Origin: Glutamicibacter arilaitensis Re117 | GTDB lineage: Bacteria > Actinomycetota > Actinomycetes > Actinomycetales > Micrococcaceae | Assembly: GCF_000197735.1 (NCBI RefSeq) | Contig: NC_014550.1 | Coordinates: 1,798,001-1,862,000 of the forward strand | DNA: 64,000 bases | Direction of reading: 5' to 3' | The notes under the pieces: generated by a model | Database searches by the model: none | Told to the model about the DNA's origin: nothing | Seen by the model: the letters and a program-made list of their open reading frames with translations, nothing else | Part shown: in pieces, positions 8,095 through 16,358 of the stretch | How positions within the stretch are numbered: position 1 is the stretch's first letter | How the letters are laid out: each line of letters starts with the position of its first letter | Made by a program: the position numbers and the translations under genes

Positions 8095-10845
8095 TCACTC
8101 AAAAACAGGTAGGGCTAGAGTATCTTCTGCGGCCTGGAGCACTCCAGCATCCGTCGCGACACGCTCAGCCAGCAGTTGCCGACGGTCCGTGATACCCAAT
8201 TTCGCGTACGAGCGCTGCAAATGTCCCTCCACCGTACGCGGCGACAAAAACAGCTCCTGGGAAATCTCGTGATTGCTCGCCCCCGAAGCGGCCCTGATGC
8301 ACGTTGCATATTCACGAGCCGTCAACAGCGATTCATCAACACGAGCCCGACCCAATGCCGACGTATTAACATGTTCCAACGGCTGGGCGATGTCGACCGA
8401 AAGTCCCAGAAGATGGCTGGCCACCGTGCGCCGCCCCAGAACCCGAGCACGCTCCGAAGCACTCGCCGCCAGCTGGGCCGCCAGCAGCAGCTGCCCTCCC
8501 TCGATATGGGCCTGCACAAGCTGTCCCACATTCAGTTCCGCTGGATCCTCAAGCGCCGTCTGGTAGCCAGCCAGCGTCGCCGCCAACGGTCCCTGCACCT
8601 GCAACGCAGCTTCCGACAGCCGTGACGCATCGGCCAACAGTCCGCACTGCCATGCTTCGAGCAACAGGCGCATCACCAGGTTCTTACGCCCGAAGGACTC
8701 GGCCTCAGCAAGCAGCTTGTGCAATAAATCCTCAGCGGCCTGCTCGCCTTCAAGATCCAAAACCACCGATAGGAGAGACCGTTCGGCGATCGGACGCAAG
8801 ATCTGCCCCGAAACCTCAGGCTCCGCACGCGACATGTCCAGATAGTACGACGCCTTGGCCCGGTCGCCCAGCAGAGATGCAGCATACGCGGCAAACGCCG
8901 CGGCAAAACCCTTGACCAAATACGGGTCGCCTACCGACAGCAAACCTATCGCCTGCTCCAACGCCGCCAAGGCCTGTGAAGCCATCCCGGACTCCAGATA
9001 GCCCATGCCGATGCCCACGATGACGTTGCCGTGATCGACGTTTGCCTCCTTGAGGTTGTCACCCACCGTCAACTGGGCAAACTGCGCAGGATTCATCCCC
9101 AGCGCGAACGCCATCGCGGGGAACGCGAAGAGCAACTCGGAGCGTACCGAGGCAGACTCCGTTTTCCACTCCGGCGACGACGAGATCCGGACGTACTCGG
9201 CCATCGCCTCCTCGGCCGACCCGGAGTGCGACTTCTCGATCAGCACATGGGCCAGGCATGAAGCCCGACCTTCACTGCGCAGCTCGGGCATCGACGCATA
9301 CTGGCGCAACGAGGCGATATCAACAACCTTGTTGGCCCGCGACCGGATCAGCAGCAAGTACGCGGCAATGCCCGGTGGATCGCCAGGCCGGGGTTCCAGG
9401 ATCTGTTCAGCCAGCTCGAGACGCCCCAAACTCGCATACGCGATCTTGGCAGCGATAAAACGAATCTCCGGCGACCCCGTTGGCAGATGATCCTGCAGCA
9501 AGGCCAACGCGGCCTCCGGCTTGCCAAGTTCATACAACGCATCCGCTCGGGCAATCAGCAATGATTCCAGCTGGTCGGGGGAGTCGACCCGCTGCTGGTC
9601 CAGCAAATCGGTCAACGCGATCACCTGCGGAAACTGCCGTGCGCTAGTCAACTGCTCGACATCGGAGAGCAACTCGCGAATCGGAACGGTCAGCCCCATA
9701 TCCAGCCGATGCCGGGTGAACCGGCTTCGCGACTCCGCGTCGAACAGCTCCCAGGACAGCTTCTCGTCGATGGTATTGATATGCCGGCGCAGCGTGGACG
9801 AATCGAAACTGCTGAAAACTAGCTGAGAGGACAGGCCCGCACCGAGCCGGACGTGCTCCGTGCGCTCGCCGGTGACAGGGTTCTCCGAAACAAAATCGAG
9901 GCGGACCAGACCGGCGTCAATGGCATCGTAGATTGACTGACCCATGAGTTTGCGGGCAATCGGCAGTGGGAGCGGGCCGGTGACTGCCAGGAGCTCGAGA
10001 GCTTCCCGGACGTCCTCTGGCTGGTTGCTCAAGCGGGCGTTGATGAGGTCTGTGGTGCGCTTTCCATGCGGAGTCCAGCTCCGGTTCAGCGTCCAATAGT
10101 CCTGTTGCTTGCTCAGCGCCCCGGTCGACTGGGCATCCAGTGCCAGCTCGCGCAAATGCAGCGCATGCCCGCCGGAGAACTCCAGCAGCGAAGTGACGGC
10201 GCTCGAATTCACCTCGCCACCGAGGACCTCTGAAAGCATCACGCCCGCGTCGTCATAGGTGAGGGGCCCGAGTTCCATGCGCATGAAATTCGGGGAGGAA
10301 ATCATGGATCGCAGTTCCGAAGGCATCGCGTGAACCGCTGTCGTGGCGACGACCAGGCGAATATTGCCAGCCGTGGCGAACTGCTTGAGAACTGCGGCGC
10401 TTTGCTGGTCTACGTATTCCGCCTGATCCAGGAAAATCCACTGGGTGCGGTTGCTGGTGGCTCGGCCGATGCCGGTAACGAGTTCAGTGGGCGATGTCCC
10501 TGTCGAACCGTGGGGCAGCTGGGTTGCGAGTACGCTCAACGTGGAAAAAGGAACCGAGCTCAGCGCCTGGGAGCCGATGATCCAAATGAAATTGGATTCG
10601 ATGCGATCCATCAGTTGCAGTGAAAACGTCGTGCGTCCGGTCCCGACCTCGCCAATAATGAATATCGGGCCGCCAGTGCGGGCTGCTGTGAGCGCGGTGT
10701 TCAGGGCTTTGACACGGGAAGGCAGTACTTCTCTGCGTTCCATCTGGAAGCCAGGCATCTTATTAATATCGAACTCCCAGGTTGAGCCAGTCAAGTAGCG
10801 TTCCCTCTCAACTCGAGTAGTTTTGAGGGTATGCAAAAGTGACAT
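8095..10845 (-). CDS. Large LuxR-family transcriptional regulator with a degenerate ATPase domain
   Basis: About 916 residues if started at ATG 10845. The order is an N-terminal P-loop ATPase-like domain (about 50-300), a long helical repeat region resembling TPR repeats (about 400-820), and a C-terminal LuxR helix-turn-helix (about 841-893; LTAREYATCIRAA, then NHEISQELFLSPRTVEGHL). This is the LAL/MalT-like layout. The Walker A motif reads GEVGTGRTT, with Arg where Lys is normal, and the Walker B region is IFLDQAE. ATP binding may be weak or altered. A TTG at about 10797 preceded by GAGAGGGAA is an alternative start. No operon partner is present, so its target genes are unknown. Confidence 0.85.
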   Translation of the reverse strand: MSLLHTLKTTRVERERYLTGSTWEFDINKMPGFQMERREVLPSRVKALNTALTAARTGGPIFIIGEVGTGRTTFSLQLMDRIESNFIWIIGSQALSSVPFSTLSVLATQLPHGSTGTSPTELVTGIGRATSNRTQWIFLDQAEYVDQQSAAVLKQFATAGNIRLVVATTAVHAMPSELRSMISSPNFMRMELGPLTYDDAGVMLSEVLGGEVNSSAVTSLLEFSGGHALHLRELALDAQSTGALSKQQDYWTLNRSWTPHGKRTTDLINARLSNQPEDVREALELLAVTGPLPLPIARKLMGQSIYDAIDAGLVRLDFVSENPVTGERTEHVRLGAGLSSQLVFSSFDSSTLRRHINTIDEKLSWELFDAESRSRFTRHRLDMGLTVPIRELLSDVEQLTSARQFPQVIALTDLLDQQRVDSPDQLESLLIARADALYELGKPEAALALLQDHLPTGSPEIRFIAAKIAYASLGRLELAEQILEPRPGDPPGIAAYLLLIRSRANKVVDIASLRQYASMPELRSEGRASCLAHVLIEKSHSGSAEEAMAEYVRISSSPEWKTESASVRSELLFAFPAMAFALGMNPAQFAQLTVGDNLKEANVDHGNVIVGIGMGYLESGMASQALAALEQAIGLLSVGDPYLVKGFAAAFAAYAASLLGDRAKASYYLDMSRAEPEVSGQILRPIAERSLLSVVLDLEGEQAAEDLLHKLLAEAESFGRKNLVMRLLLEAWQCGLLADASRLSEAALQVQGPLAATLAGYQTALEDPAELNVGQLVQAHIEGGQLLLAAQLAASASERARVLGRRTVASHLLGLSVDIAQPLEHVNTSALGRARVDESLLTAREYATCIRAASGASNHEISQELFLSPRTVEGHLQRSYAKLGITDRRQLLAERVATDAGVLQAAEDTLALPVFE

Positions 10846-11111
10846 TACTAGCAATAATGCCCCGGTCAGCAACGAAGATTTTCCGGGTATTCGACAGATG
10901 CGAAAATGCGGACATACGGCTCAAATGTTTGTAGCTATAACGCCGTGCGTACGACGGAAGATGAAAATCCCCACTCGATCGAAACAATTTGGCTCTACTG
11001 CGTAATAATCCAAGAGGAACTTGGTCTTTGTGGAGTTAGTCCACAGGCAGCGTTGCCAAAATGTTGCTGTCAACTGAACCAATCGAGTTACTCGAACCCC
11101 TGCATCAGCAC

Positions 11112-11366
11112 TTAAAGCATTTCCAGAGGTGTTTGACGCTTGGGTGGTGGATGCGCGCGATGATCGAGGTCGAGATGGTGGTTGGAGAGCGCCAGCGGCG
11201 TTGCGTTTTCGTCAACATGCGCTGTATTCGATGCTTTCGGGATGGCGATGGTCCGGCCGTCTCGGATGGCTCAGGCGATCAGGATCTGGGCAACGCCGGC
11301 TCCAAGCTCCTCCGTGACCTCGAGGAGTTCAGGGCTTCCCAGAAGCTGGTCTTGTGCGATGGGGCG
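11112..11366 (-). pseudogene. C-terminal remnant of an aldo/keto reductase with one nonsense codon
   Basis: The minus strand encodes the final 85 or so residues of an aldo/keto reductase. It reads PELLEVTEELGAGVAQILIA, then a TGA (11271-11273) where the family has Trp, then AIRDGRTIAIPKAS, NTAHVDENA and the family ending PPPKRQTPLEML before the original TAA. The first 180 or so residues, with the catalytic tetrad, are gone. Both halves around the TGA are in the same frame, so TGG to TGA is the simplest event. It sits between the LuxR-type regulator and the first tRNA-His. Confidence 0.82.
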
Positions 11367-11499
11367 ACTAAGTGCCAATGAGCTGGCTGATCCCGCGAAT
11401 CGGGAACGTTGTTCGAGGATAGTCGTACTCGGAGAATCGCGCCTAGTCGGGCCGACGGAATGCTGCGAAATTTTGATGGGTGACGTACCGGAATGAAAA

Positions 11500-11546
11500 C
11501 GAGGTGCGAACCTCGACTGATTCAACAGTCAAGGGTTCGCACCTCG
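11500..11546 (-). terminator. Terminator of tRNA-His copy 1
   Basis: A 13-bp stem (CGAGGTGCGAACC with GGTTCGCACCTCG) plus an inner GACTG/CAGTC stem. On the minus strand it is followed by TTTTCATTCC, a good T-run. It starts a few bases after the tRNA 3' end. Confidence 0.85.
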
Positions 11547-11550
11547 ATAA

Positions 11551-11627
11551 TGGGGTGAGTAACGGGGTTTGAACCCGCGACCTTCTGGACCACAACCAGA
11601 CGCTCTACCGACTGAGCTATACCCACC
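11551..11627 (-). tRNA. tRNA-His (GUG), copy 1
   Basis: A complete cloverleaf with a 7-bp acceptor stem (GTGGGTA with TACTCAC) and the extra G-1 paired to C73 that is specific to tRNA-His. The anticodon loop is TTGTGGT, the T arm contains GGTTCGAACCC, and the CCA is encoded. Its sequence is identical to the copy at 13776-13852. Confidence 0.97.
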
Positions 11628-11941
11628 ATGTTTACTTCGATACTAGTCAGAAGCGATAGCTCTGAAGATTTCGTACCGGGCAACGAGAATTACTATACAC
11701 GTATTCGAACCAGAAATTCCAATCCACTGGGTGCCTTCTGCGGGATTGTGACGGGATGCTCATTTTTCAGTGTTCAGAACTGGTGGCGTACCGCTGAACT
11801 GCAATTACTGGTAGATCCCCGTGCCGAATTATTGCCATTTACTGCGCTACCTGAGTCCAACGTTTTGGCAAGAGGGTCAGGTATGCCGACGCTCCATGGT
11901 GGGTATAAGGGCCGTCGTGGATCGAATCAACGCCCCTCTCG
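11628..11941. other. Promoter region of tRNA-His copy 1 and left flank of the insertion sequence
   Basis: 314 bases without a convincing gene. The part nearest the tRNA holds two blocks shared with the second tRNA-His copy: 11628-11652 and 11673-11701. The second block contains TATAGT on the minus strand, and a TTGGAA lies 19 bases further upstream. The rest, up to the insertion sequence, shows nothing recognisable. Confidence 0.6.
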
Positions 11942-11994
11942 GTCAGGCTGTAAGTGAGTCAACCACGACCCACCACTGACCAGAAGGAACCACC

Positions 11995-12411
11995 ATGAGC
12001 ACCGTCGGCGTCACCCGCGAAGAAATCAGGGACTACGTCCACCAATACAACCTGCAGCCCCACGGCACCCGGACTGCATGGCTGCAGCAACAGCCCTTCT
12101 CCAGGGCCACGTTCTACCGCTGGAACCAGCTCGTCTTCGAAGGGGACCTCGACCGCAATCTCGTTCCACGAGATCATGGACAGATGAACACTACCCCGAG
12201 CCAACGCTCAGCCTTCGAGCAAGCCCGTGCCAAGGAACAAGCAGAACACGAGGACGAGCTCAAGGCGCTGCGTGAACGCGTCCGCCAGCTCGAAGGAACT
12301 AACGAGGCCCTGGGAAAAGCTATCGGGCTCTTGCACGCGTTGAACGAGCAAGAGCCCGCCACGTCAACGACGGACGAGCGCAAGAATTCATCGCCACGGA
12401 AAACGAACTGA
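11995..12411 (+). CDS. IS3-family transposase OrfA (helix-turn-helix subunit)
   Basis: 138 residues. The N-terminal part has a helix-turn-helix fold typical of IS3 OrfA proteins (TREEIRDYVHQYN, then PFSRATFYRWNQLVFEG). It is followed by a leucine-zipper-like coiled coil (EQAEHEDELKALRERVRQLEG). It binds the element's ends and, after frameshifting, forms the N-terminus of the OrfAB transposase. Residues after codon 108 read through the frameshift site and are probably just the short product's tail. The start ATG is preceded by AGAAGGAACCACC. Confidence 0.88.
   Translation: MSTVGVTREEIRDYVHQYNLQPHGTRTAWLQQQPFSRATFYRWNQLVFEGDLDRNLVPRDHGQMNTTPSQRSAFEQARAKEQAEHEDELKALRERVRQLEGTNEALGKAIGLLHALNEQEPATSTTDERKNSSPRKTN
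12312..12357 (+). promoter_or_regulatory. Programmed -1 ribosomal frameshift signal of the IS element
   Basis: The heptamer GGGAAAA at 12312-12318 lies in the orfA frame as G GGA AAA, a canonical X XXY YYZ slippery site. Six bases later begins a perfect 10-bp hairpin, GGGCTCTTGC (12325-12334) with GCAAGAGCCC (12348-12357). A slip back by one base at the heptamer enters exactly the frame of orfB. Confidence 0.85.
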
Positions 12412-13427
12412 TCCGAGCCCTAACGAGCCTTAACGGTTCGCAACGCCAAGCCCTCAAAGTCACCGGTCTTTCCCGTTCGACCTGGCACTACCGGAGCAGT
12501 CCGAGGCCCAGGGCAACGAACCCGATCCACCAGGCGGATCGCGCCTATTCCACCAGGATCAGCCCCGGGGACTGTGAGCGCATCGAAGAGCGTATTCTTG
12601 CCGGGTGGGCCGAGGGGAACTCGGTGGACCATTCCTTTGCCACAGCCTGGGATGAAGGACTCATGCTCGCCTCGCGGCGCGCATGGTGGCGTATTGCCGC
12701 AGCGCTCGAAGAGCAGATGCTCCGCCCGAAGGTGCCCACCCGAAAACAAAACCGCACAACACGAGGACAAAAGCCTGTGTTGAAAGCCACCGGTCCTGGG
12801 CAGATCTGGTCGTGGGACATTACCGACTTGTATTCGCCGTATAAGAACCGCGTGTTCAAGGCCTATTCGATCATCGATATTTTCTCCCGGCAGATCGTCG
12901 GGTACCGGGTGGAGGAGCGCGAAGCGGATCATCTGGCCGTGGAGATGTTCCAAGACGCTTTCAAAACCTACGGCGTGCCCCATGTAGTACATGCCGATTC
13001 TGGGCCGGCCATGAAGTCCAATGCCTTGAAAGACGCGTTGGAGGCCAAAGGTGTTGAGCTGAGCCATAACCGGCCCTACGTATCGAATGACAACCCGTTC
13101 AGTGAGTCCGGATTCAGGACGATGAAGTATCGTCCCGATTATCCAAAAGTATTCTCCGCGCTTGCCGATGCGCGAGCCTATTTGGATGGGTACGTGCCGT
13201 GGTACAACGGGCAGCACAAGCATTCGGGGATTGCTTTGTTCTCTCCGGCGCAGGTCCACGACGGGTCTTGGGAGCATGTTTGGCAGGTGCGGCAGCAGGC
13301 ATTGGAGGATTATTACCGGTTGCATCCGGCACGTTTTCATTACCGTCCGGTGACGCCTGCGCCTGCGGGGGTCGTGGGGATTAACCTGCCGTCAGAAGAG
13401 GCGGGTGTTGCGTTGCAGGCAGCTTAG
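12312..13427 (+). CDS. IS3-family transposase OrfB (DDE integrase), made as an OrfAB fusion
   Basis: This frame is open from 12303 and has no good start of its own near the front, so it is expected to be translated by -1 frameshifting from orfA, giving a fusion of about 477 residues. It begins with an HTH_21-like region (SLNGSQRQALKVTGLSRSTWHYR). The integrase core carries the catalytic residues in WSWDITDLYSPYKN (Asp), HADSGPAM (Asp) and NPFSESGFRTMKY (Glu). The motif WYNGQHKHSGI near the end is typical of the family. It cuts and joins the element's ends during transposition. Confidence 0.88.
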   Translation, partial: GKSYRALARVERARARHVNDGRAQEFIATENELIRALTSLNGSQRQALKVTGLSRSTWHYRSSPRPRATNPIHQADRAYSTRISPGDCERIEERILAGWAEGNSVDHSFATAWDEGLMLASRRAWWRIAAALEEQMLRPKVPTRKQNRTTRGQKPVLKATGPGQIWSWDITDLYSPYKNRVFKAYSIIDIFSRQIVGYRVEEREADHLAVEMFQDAFKTYGVPHVVHADSGPAMKSNALKDALEAKGVELSHNRPYVSNDNPFSESGFRTMKYRPDYPKVFSALADARAYLDGYVPWYNGQHKHSGIALFSPAQVHDGSWEHVWQVRQQALEDYYRLHPARFHYRPVTPAPAGVVGINLPSEEAGVALQAA

Positions 13428-13446
13428 TGACTCCACACAGCTTGAC

Positions 13447-13729
13447 ATTTTTCGCGCCTTCAAGGGATGGTGGAAGAAGTTGTGGATGTTGATGAACTTT
13501 GGGGGAGCATTGGATTCCGGGCGGCGATTTAACTCAGGGCTTGGGTCGCGAGCGGCACTTCTGTACTGAACGACGGCTGCCTCGGCCTAGGTGAAGTAGT
13601 TGGGTTGCTCCGATGATTGGCTGGCAGCAGGCATGCCCCTGGCTCGGTGGCTATGATACTCAACGCTTGGGACGTCACGATCGGCGGCATCCAGGGCCGG
13701 CTCATCGGCAAAAATCACTCGGGTAAAGC
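13447..13729. other. Right flank of the insertion sequence
   Basis: 283 bases between the element and the terminator of tRNA-His copy 2. A minus-strand frame is open through 13587-13820 but matches no family I know, and it runs into the tRNA. No gene is called. Confidence 0.4.
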
Positions 13730-13772
13730 AAAAGACCCGATTCAGAATTTTCATTCCGAATCGAGTCTTTTC
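13730..13772 (-). terminator. Terminator of tRNA-His copy 2
   Basis: The stem AAAAGACCCGATTC pairs with GAATCGAGTCTTTT (one mismatch) just after the tRNA 3' end. The T-run is on the minus strand. The sequence is unrelated to the terminator of copy 1. Confidence 0.8.
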
Positions 13773-13775
13773 TCT

Positions 13776-13852
13776 TGGGGTGAGTAACGGGGTTTGAACC
13801 CGCGACCTTCTGGACCACAACCAGACGCTCTACCGACTGAGCTATACCCACC
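13776..13852 (-). tRNA. tRNA-His (GUG), copy 2
   Basis: Identical over all 77 bases to copy 1, with the G-1:C73 pair, the GTG anticodon and the encoded CCA. Two upstream blocks (13853-13877 and 13898-13926) match those of copy 1 at the same distances, indicating a duplicated gene plus promoter. It lies directly downstream of orn and its terminator. Confidence 0.97.
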
Positions 13853-13950
13853 ATGTTCACTTCGATACTAGTCAGAACGCTTTTGCGAACCGTCTTTGTA
13901 TCGGGCAACGAGAAATACTATACACGCAATTTCCGGTTCGATGCCAATCG

Positions 13951-14001
13951 GAAAGCCCCTGGAGCACTGTGCAGTGCATCACCCATGCTCCAGAGGCTTT
14001 C
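13951..14001 (-). terminator. Terminator of orn
   Basis: The stem GAAAGCCCCTGGAGC pairs with GCTCCAGAGGCTTTC (one mismatch), starting 9 bases after the orn stop. Confidence 0.85.
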
Positions 14002-14010
14002 GCCTGGCAA

Positions 14011-14622
14011 CTAGCCGGCGTTCTGGCTGATCTCCGTGGCGATCTTCCGGGCCTCATCGGAGGTTGGGCCCGGAGCCGGAACCATGATGGCATCGCGGTA
14101 GTAGCGAAGCTCATTGATCGAATCCTGGATGTCACCGAGCGCCCGGTGGTTTCCGGTCTTAGCTGGTGCGCTGTAGTGCGCCTTCGGGAACCAGCGGCGG
14201 CTCAGTTCCTTCAAGGTCGACACATCGATAATTCGGTAGTGCAGGTGCTCGATGACCTCAGGCATATCGCGTGCCAAGAAGTTCTTGTCGGTGCCTACCG
14301 AGTTGCCGCCCAGCAATGCCTTGTTGGGTTCCGGAACGTGCTTCTTGATGTAGTCGATCACCAAGCGCTGCGCTTCATCCATGGCGATGCCGTTCTCCAG
14401 CTCGGGCAGCAAGCCGCTGACCATGTGCATGTTGCGAACGAAATCATCCATCTGCGCCAGTGCTGCCGGCTCAGGCTTGATGACTACCTGAATGCCTTCA
14501 TCGACGATCTGAAGATCCGAGTCGGTAATGAGTACTGCTACTTCGATCAATGCGTCATTAACCAGATCCAATCCGGTCATCTCGCAATCGATCCATACAA
14601 TTTTTTCTGAATTACTAGCCAC
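14011..14622 (-). CDS. orn: Oligoribonuclease
   Basis: 203 residues. This DEDDh-type 3'-5' exonuclease degrades 2-5 nt RNA fragments, including pGpG. The motifs are all present: WIDCEMTGLD (Exo I), GNSVGTDKNFLARD (Exo II) and KTGNHRALGDIQDS (Exo III, with the catalytic His). It starts at GTG 14622. It is a single gene with its own terminator, upstream of tRNA-His copy 2. Confidence 0.96.
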   Translation of the reverse strand: MASNSEKIVWIDCEMTGLDLVNDALIEVAVLITDSDLQIVDEGIQVVIKPEPAALAQMDDFVRNMHMVSGLLPELENGIAMDEAQRLVIDYIKKHVPEPNKALLGGNSVGTDKNFLARDMPEVIEHLHYRIIDVSTLKELSRRWFPKAHYSAPAKTGNHRALGDIQDSINELRYYRDAIMVPAPGPTSDEARKIATEISQNAG

Positions 14623-14834
14623 GTAACCAATCTACACTTCAGTGAACGCTGTGGGGGAGCGCACCTTGGCAACGGGGCAGAATAACAGTGTCTCAACCGG
14701 ATTGTGCGCATTGTCAATGCTAAAATCATCTGAGATTTCCGGCTGTTGAAACGCCACGCCTGCAAGGGCAAAGCAACTACGACGCTGGCTTAATTACTCT
14801 CGAACTCAAGTCCGCTACAGCCCGAGGTGTCAGT

Positions 14835-16358
14835 GTGTCAGCCAGCAAGCCAGCAGTGAGCTCTCCGCCCTACGCTGGAGTGAATAGGACCATTCTCAGC
14901 GGCGTCATCGGCTCATCCCTGATCCTCTTCGGGTCCTTCGGCACAGGTTGGCTGGCCAGCGTATCCCCGCTGAACCGCGACCCTTTCTTCATCATGCTGC
15001 GCACCGAACCAGCAGGCGTGATCACTTGCGTCGTCCTGCTGGCACTGGGCTGCTGGATCCTCTTCCGTTCCTGGTGGCGTCTGGGACAGAAGCTCAAAGG
15101 CTGGGGCGAAGGCTCGCTGACGGTGGTGCGCAAGGCAGTCTGGCTGTGGAGCATCCCGATGCTGGTCACCTTGCCGATCATGAGCCGCGACGTCTTTGCC
15201 TACATTGGCCAGGGCCGGTTGGTAGATGCCGGACAGGATCCCTATGTAGACGGAATATCCTCGCTGAACAACTGGTTCCAGCTGGGAACCGACACCATGT
15301 GGGCCCAGGACGGAACTCCCTACGGCCCGCTGTACCTGAGCATTGAATGGCTTGTAGTCAATATTGTTGGAGGCTCCACCGATGTGGCCATCCTGGTCTT
15401 CCGCGCCATTGCCTTCATCGGCGTGCTACTCTGCCTGCATTTCGTGCCGAAGCTGGCCGAACTGCATGCCGTGCCAGGGGCCAAGGCCACGTGGATGACC
15501 GTGGTCAACCCGCTGTTCCTGGTGAACTTTGTCGCCAGCGCCCACAACGACTCGCTGATGACCGGACTGGCCGTATGGTCGGTCTACCTGGCGTGCAAAC
15601 GCTACGGCTTCTGGGCCATTGTCGTGCTCGCAGCCTCGGTAGGCGTCAAGCCAATCACCTTGGTGCTGCTGCCATTCATCGGCCTGCTCTGGGCCGGCCC
15701 TGAGGCAAAATGGCCGCGCCGGATCCTGTACTGGTTCTACACCGGCATGCTCTTCCTGGCCTTGATGACTTTCGTAGGCTGGCTCAACGGCTACTGGTTC
15801 GGCTGGCTCTCGGTCATGCTCAACTACACCGGTGCCGGTTTCTCGATCTACGCACCACTGGGCCTGGCGACTATTGGCATCCAGAACATCTTCAATTCCT
15901 TCGGACTGGAATCCGGCGGCGTGCTCGACGTGGTCAAGACCGCTGGCCGTTTGGTCGGTGTGGCCATCGCCTTCATCTTGATGTTCCGCGGAAAGTATTC
16001 GCACCTGGTCCAGCGCATGGCCATCGCCTTCGCCGCAATTGTCGTGCTCTCTCCAGTGATCCAGCCGTGGTACCTGCTGTGGCTGCTGCCGTTCTTCGCA
16101 GTCACCGGCCTGCGCGATGACTGGCAGATGCTCTGGCTGCATCTGACAACGATCTTCTTCCTGGCCTATCAGGCCGCCGACCAGATCTTCGTCTGGCAGT
16201 TCCTGCAGGAGTCCTTGGTGCCGCGGATCCAGATGATCTCCTGGTGCATTTCCATCGCCTGCGCCGTATACCTGGTCTTCTTCGATCCCAAGACCAAGAA
16301 CATCTGCCCTGACCTGCTCAGCTCGACCAACTGGCTGAAGAGAACCAAGGAAGCCTAG
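14835..16358 (+). CDS. MptB-type polyprenol-phosphomannose alpha-1,6-mannosyltransferase (first of two)
   Basis: 507 residues with a dozen or so hydrophobic segments. It carries the GT-C acidic loop motif MSRDVFAYIGQGRL after the second or third segment, followed by PYGPLYL, AHNDSLM and SPVIQPWYLLWLLP, a pattern shared by MptA/MptB enzymes of actinobacteria. These extend the mannan chain of lipomannan on the outer face of the membrane using polyprenyl-phosphomannose. GTG 14835 is preceded by GAGGTG. Its stop overlaps the next gene's start by one base (TAGTG), so the two are translationally coupled. Confidence 0.85.
   Translation: MSASKPAVSSPPYAGVNRTILSGVIGSSLILFGSFGTGWLASVSPLNRDPFFIMLRTEPAGVITCVVLLALGCWILFRSWWRLGQKLKGWGEGSLTVVRKAVWLWSIPMLVTLPIMSRDVFAYIGQGRLVDAGQDPYVDGISSLNNWFQLGTDTMWAQDGTPYGPLYLSIEWLVVNIVGGSTDVAILVFRAIAFIGVLLCLHFVPKLAELHAVPGAKATWMTVVNPLFLVNFVASAHNDSLMTGLAVWSVYLACKRYGFWAIVVLAASVGVKPITLVLLPFIGLLWAGPEAKWPRRILYWFYTGMLFLALMTFVGWLNGYWFGWLSVMLNYTGAGFSIYAPLGLATIGIQNIFNSFGLESGGVLDVVKTAGRLVGVAIAFILMFRGKYSHLVQRMAIAFAAIVVLSPVIQPWYLLWLLPFFAVTGLRDDWQMLWLHLTTIFFLAYQAADQIFVWQFLQESLVPRIQMISWCISIACAVYLVFFDPKTKNICPDLLSSTNWLKRTKEA

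Larger units (their letters stand above)
11942..13446 (+). mobile_element. Complete IS3-family insertion sequence
   Basis: About 1,505 bp with two overlapping reading frames (orfA, orfB) in the IS3 arrangement. Imperfect terminal inverted repeats bound it: GTCAGGCTGTAAGTGAGTCA at 11942-11961 and, read inward from the other end, GTCAAGCTGTGTGGAGTCA at 13446-13428. The orfB stop abuts the right repeat. No matching 3-4 bp target duplication is visible just outside (left ...CTCG, right ATTT...). Both frames are intact, so the element could be active. It sits between the two tRNA-His genes without disturbing either. Confidence 0.85.

Noticed and set aside
11551-13852. Direct repeat of tRNA-His as attachment sites of an integrated island
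   Set aside because: Site-specific integrases duplicate only part of a tRNA 3' end. Here the whole gene plus promoter blocks are repeated, and no integrase is present, only an IS3 transposase.
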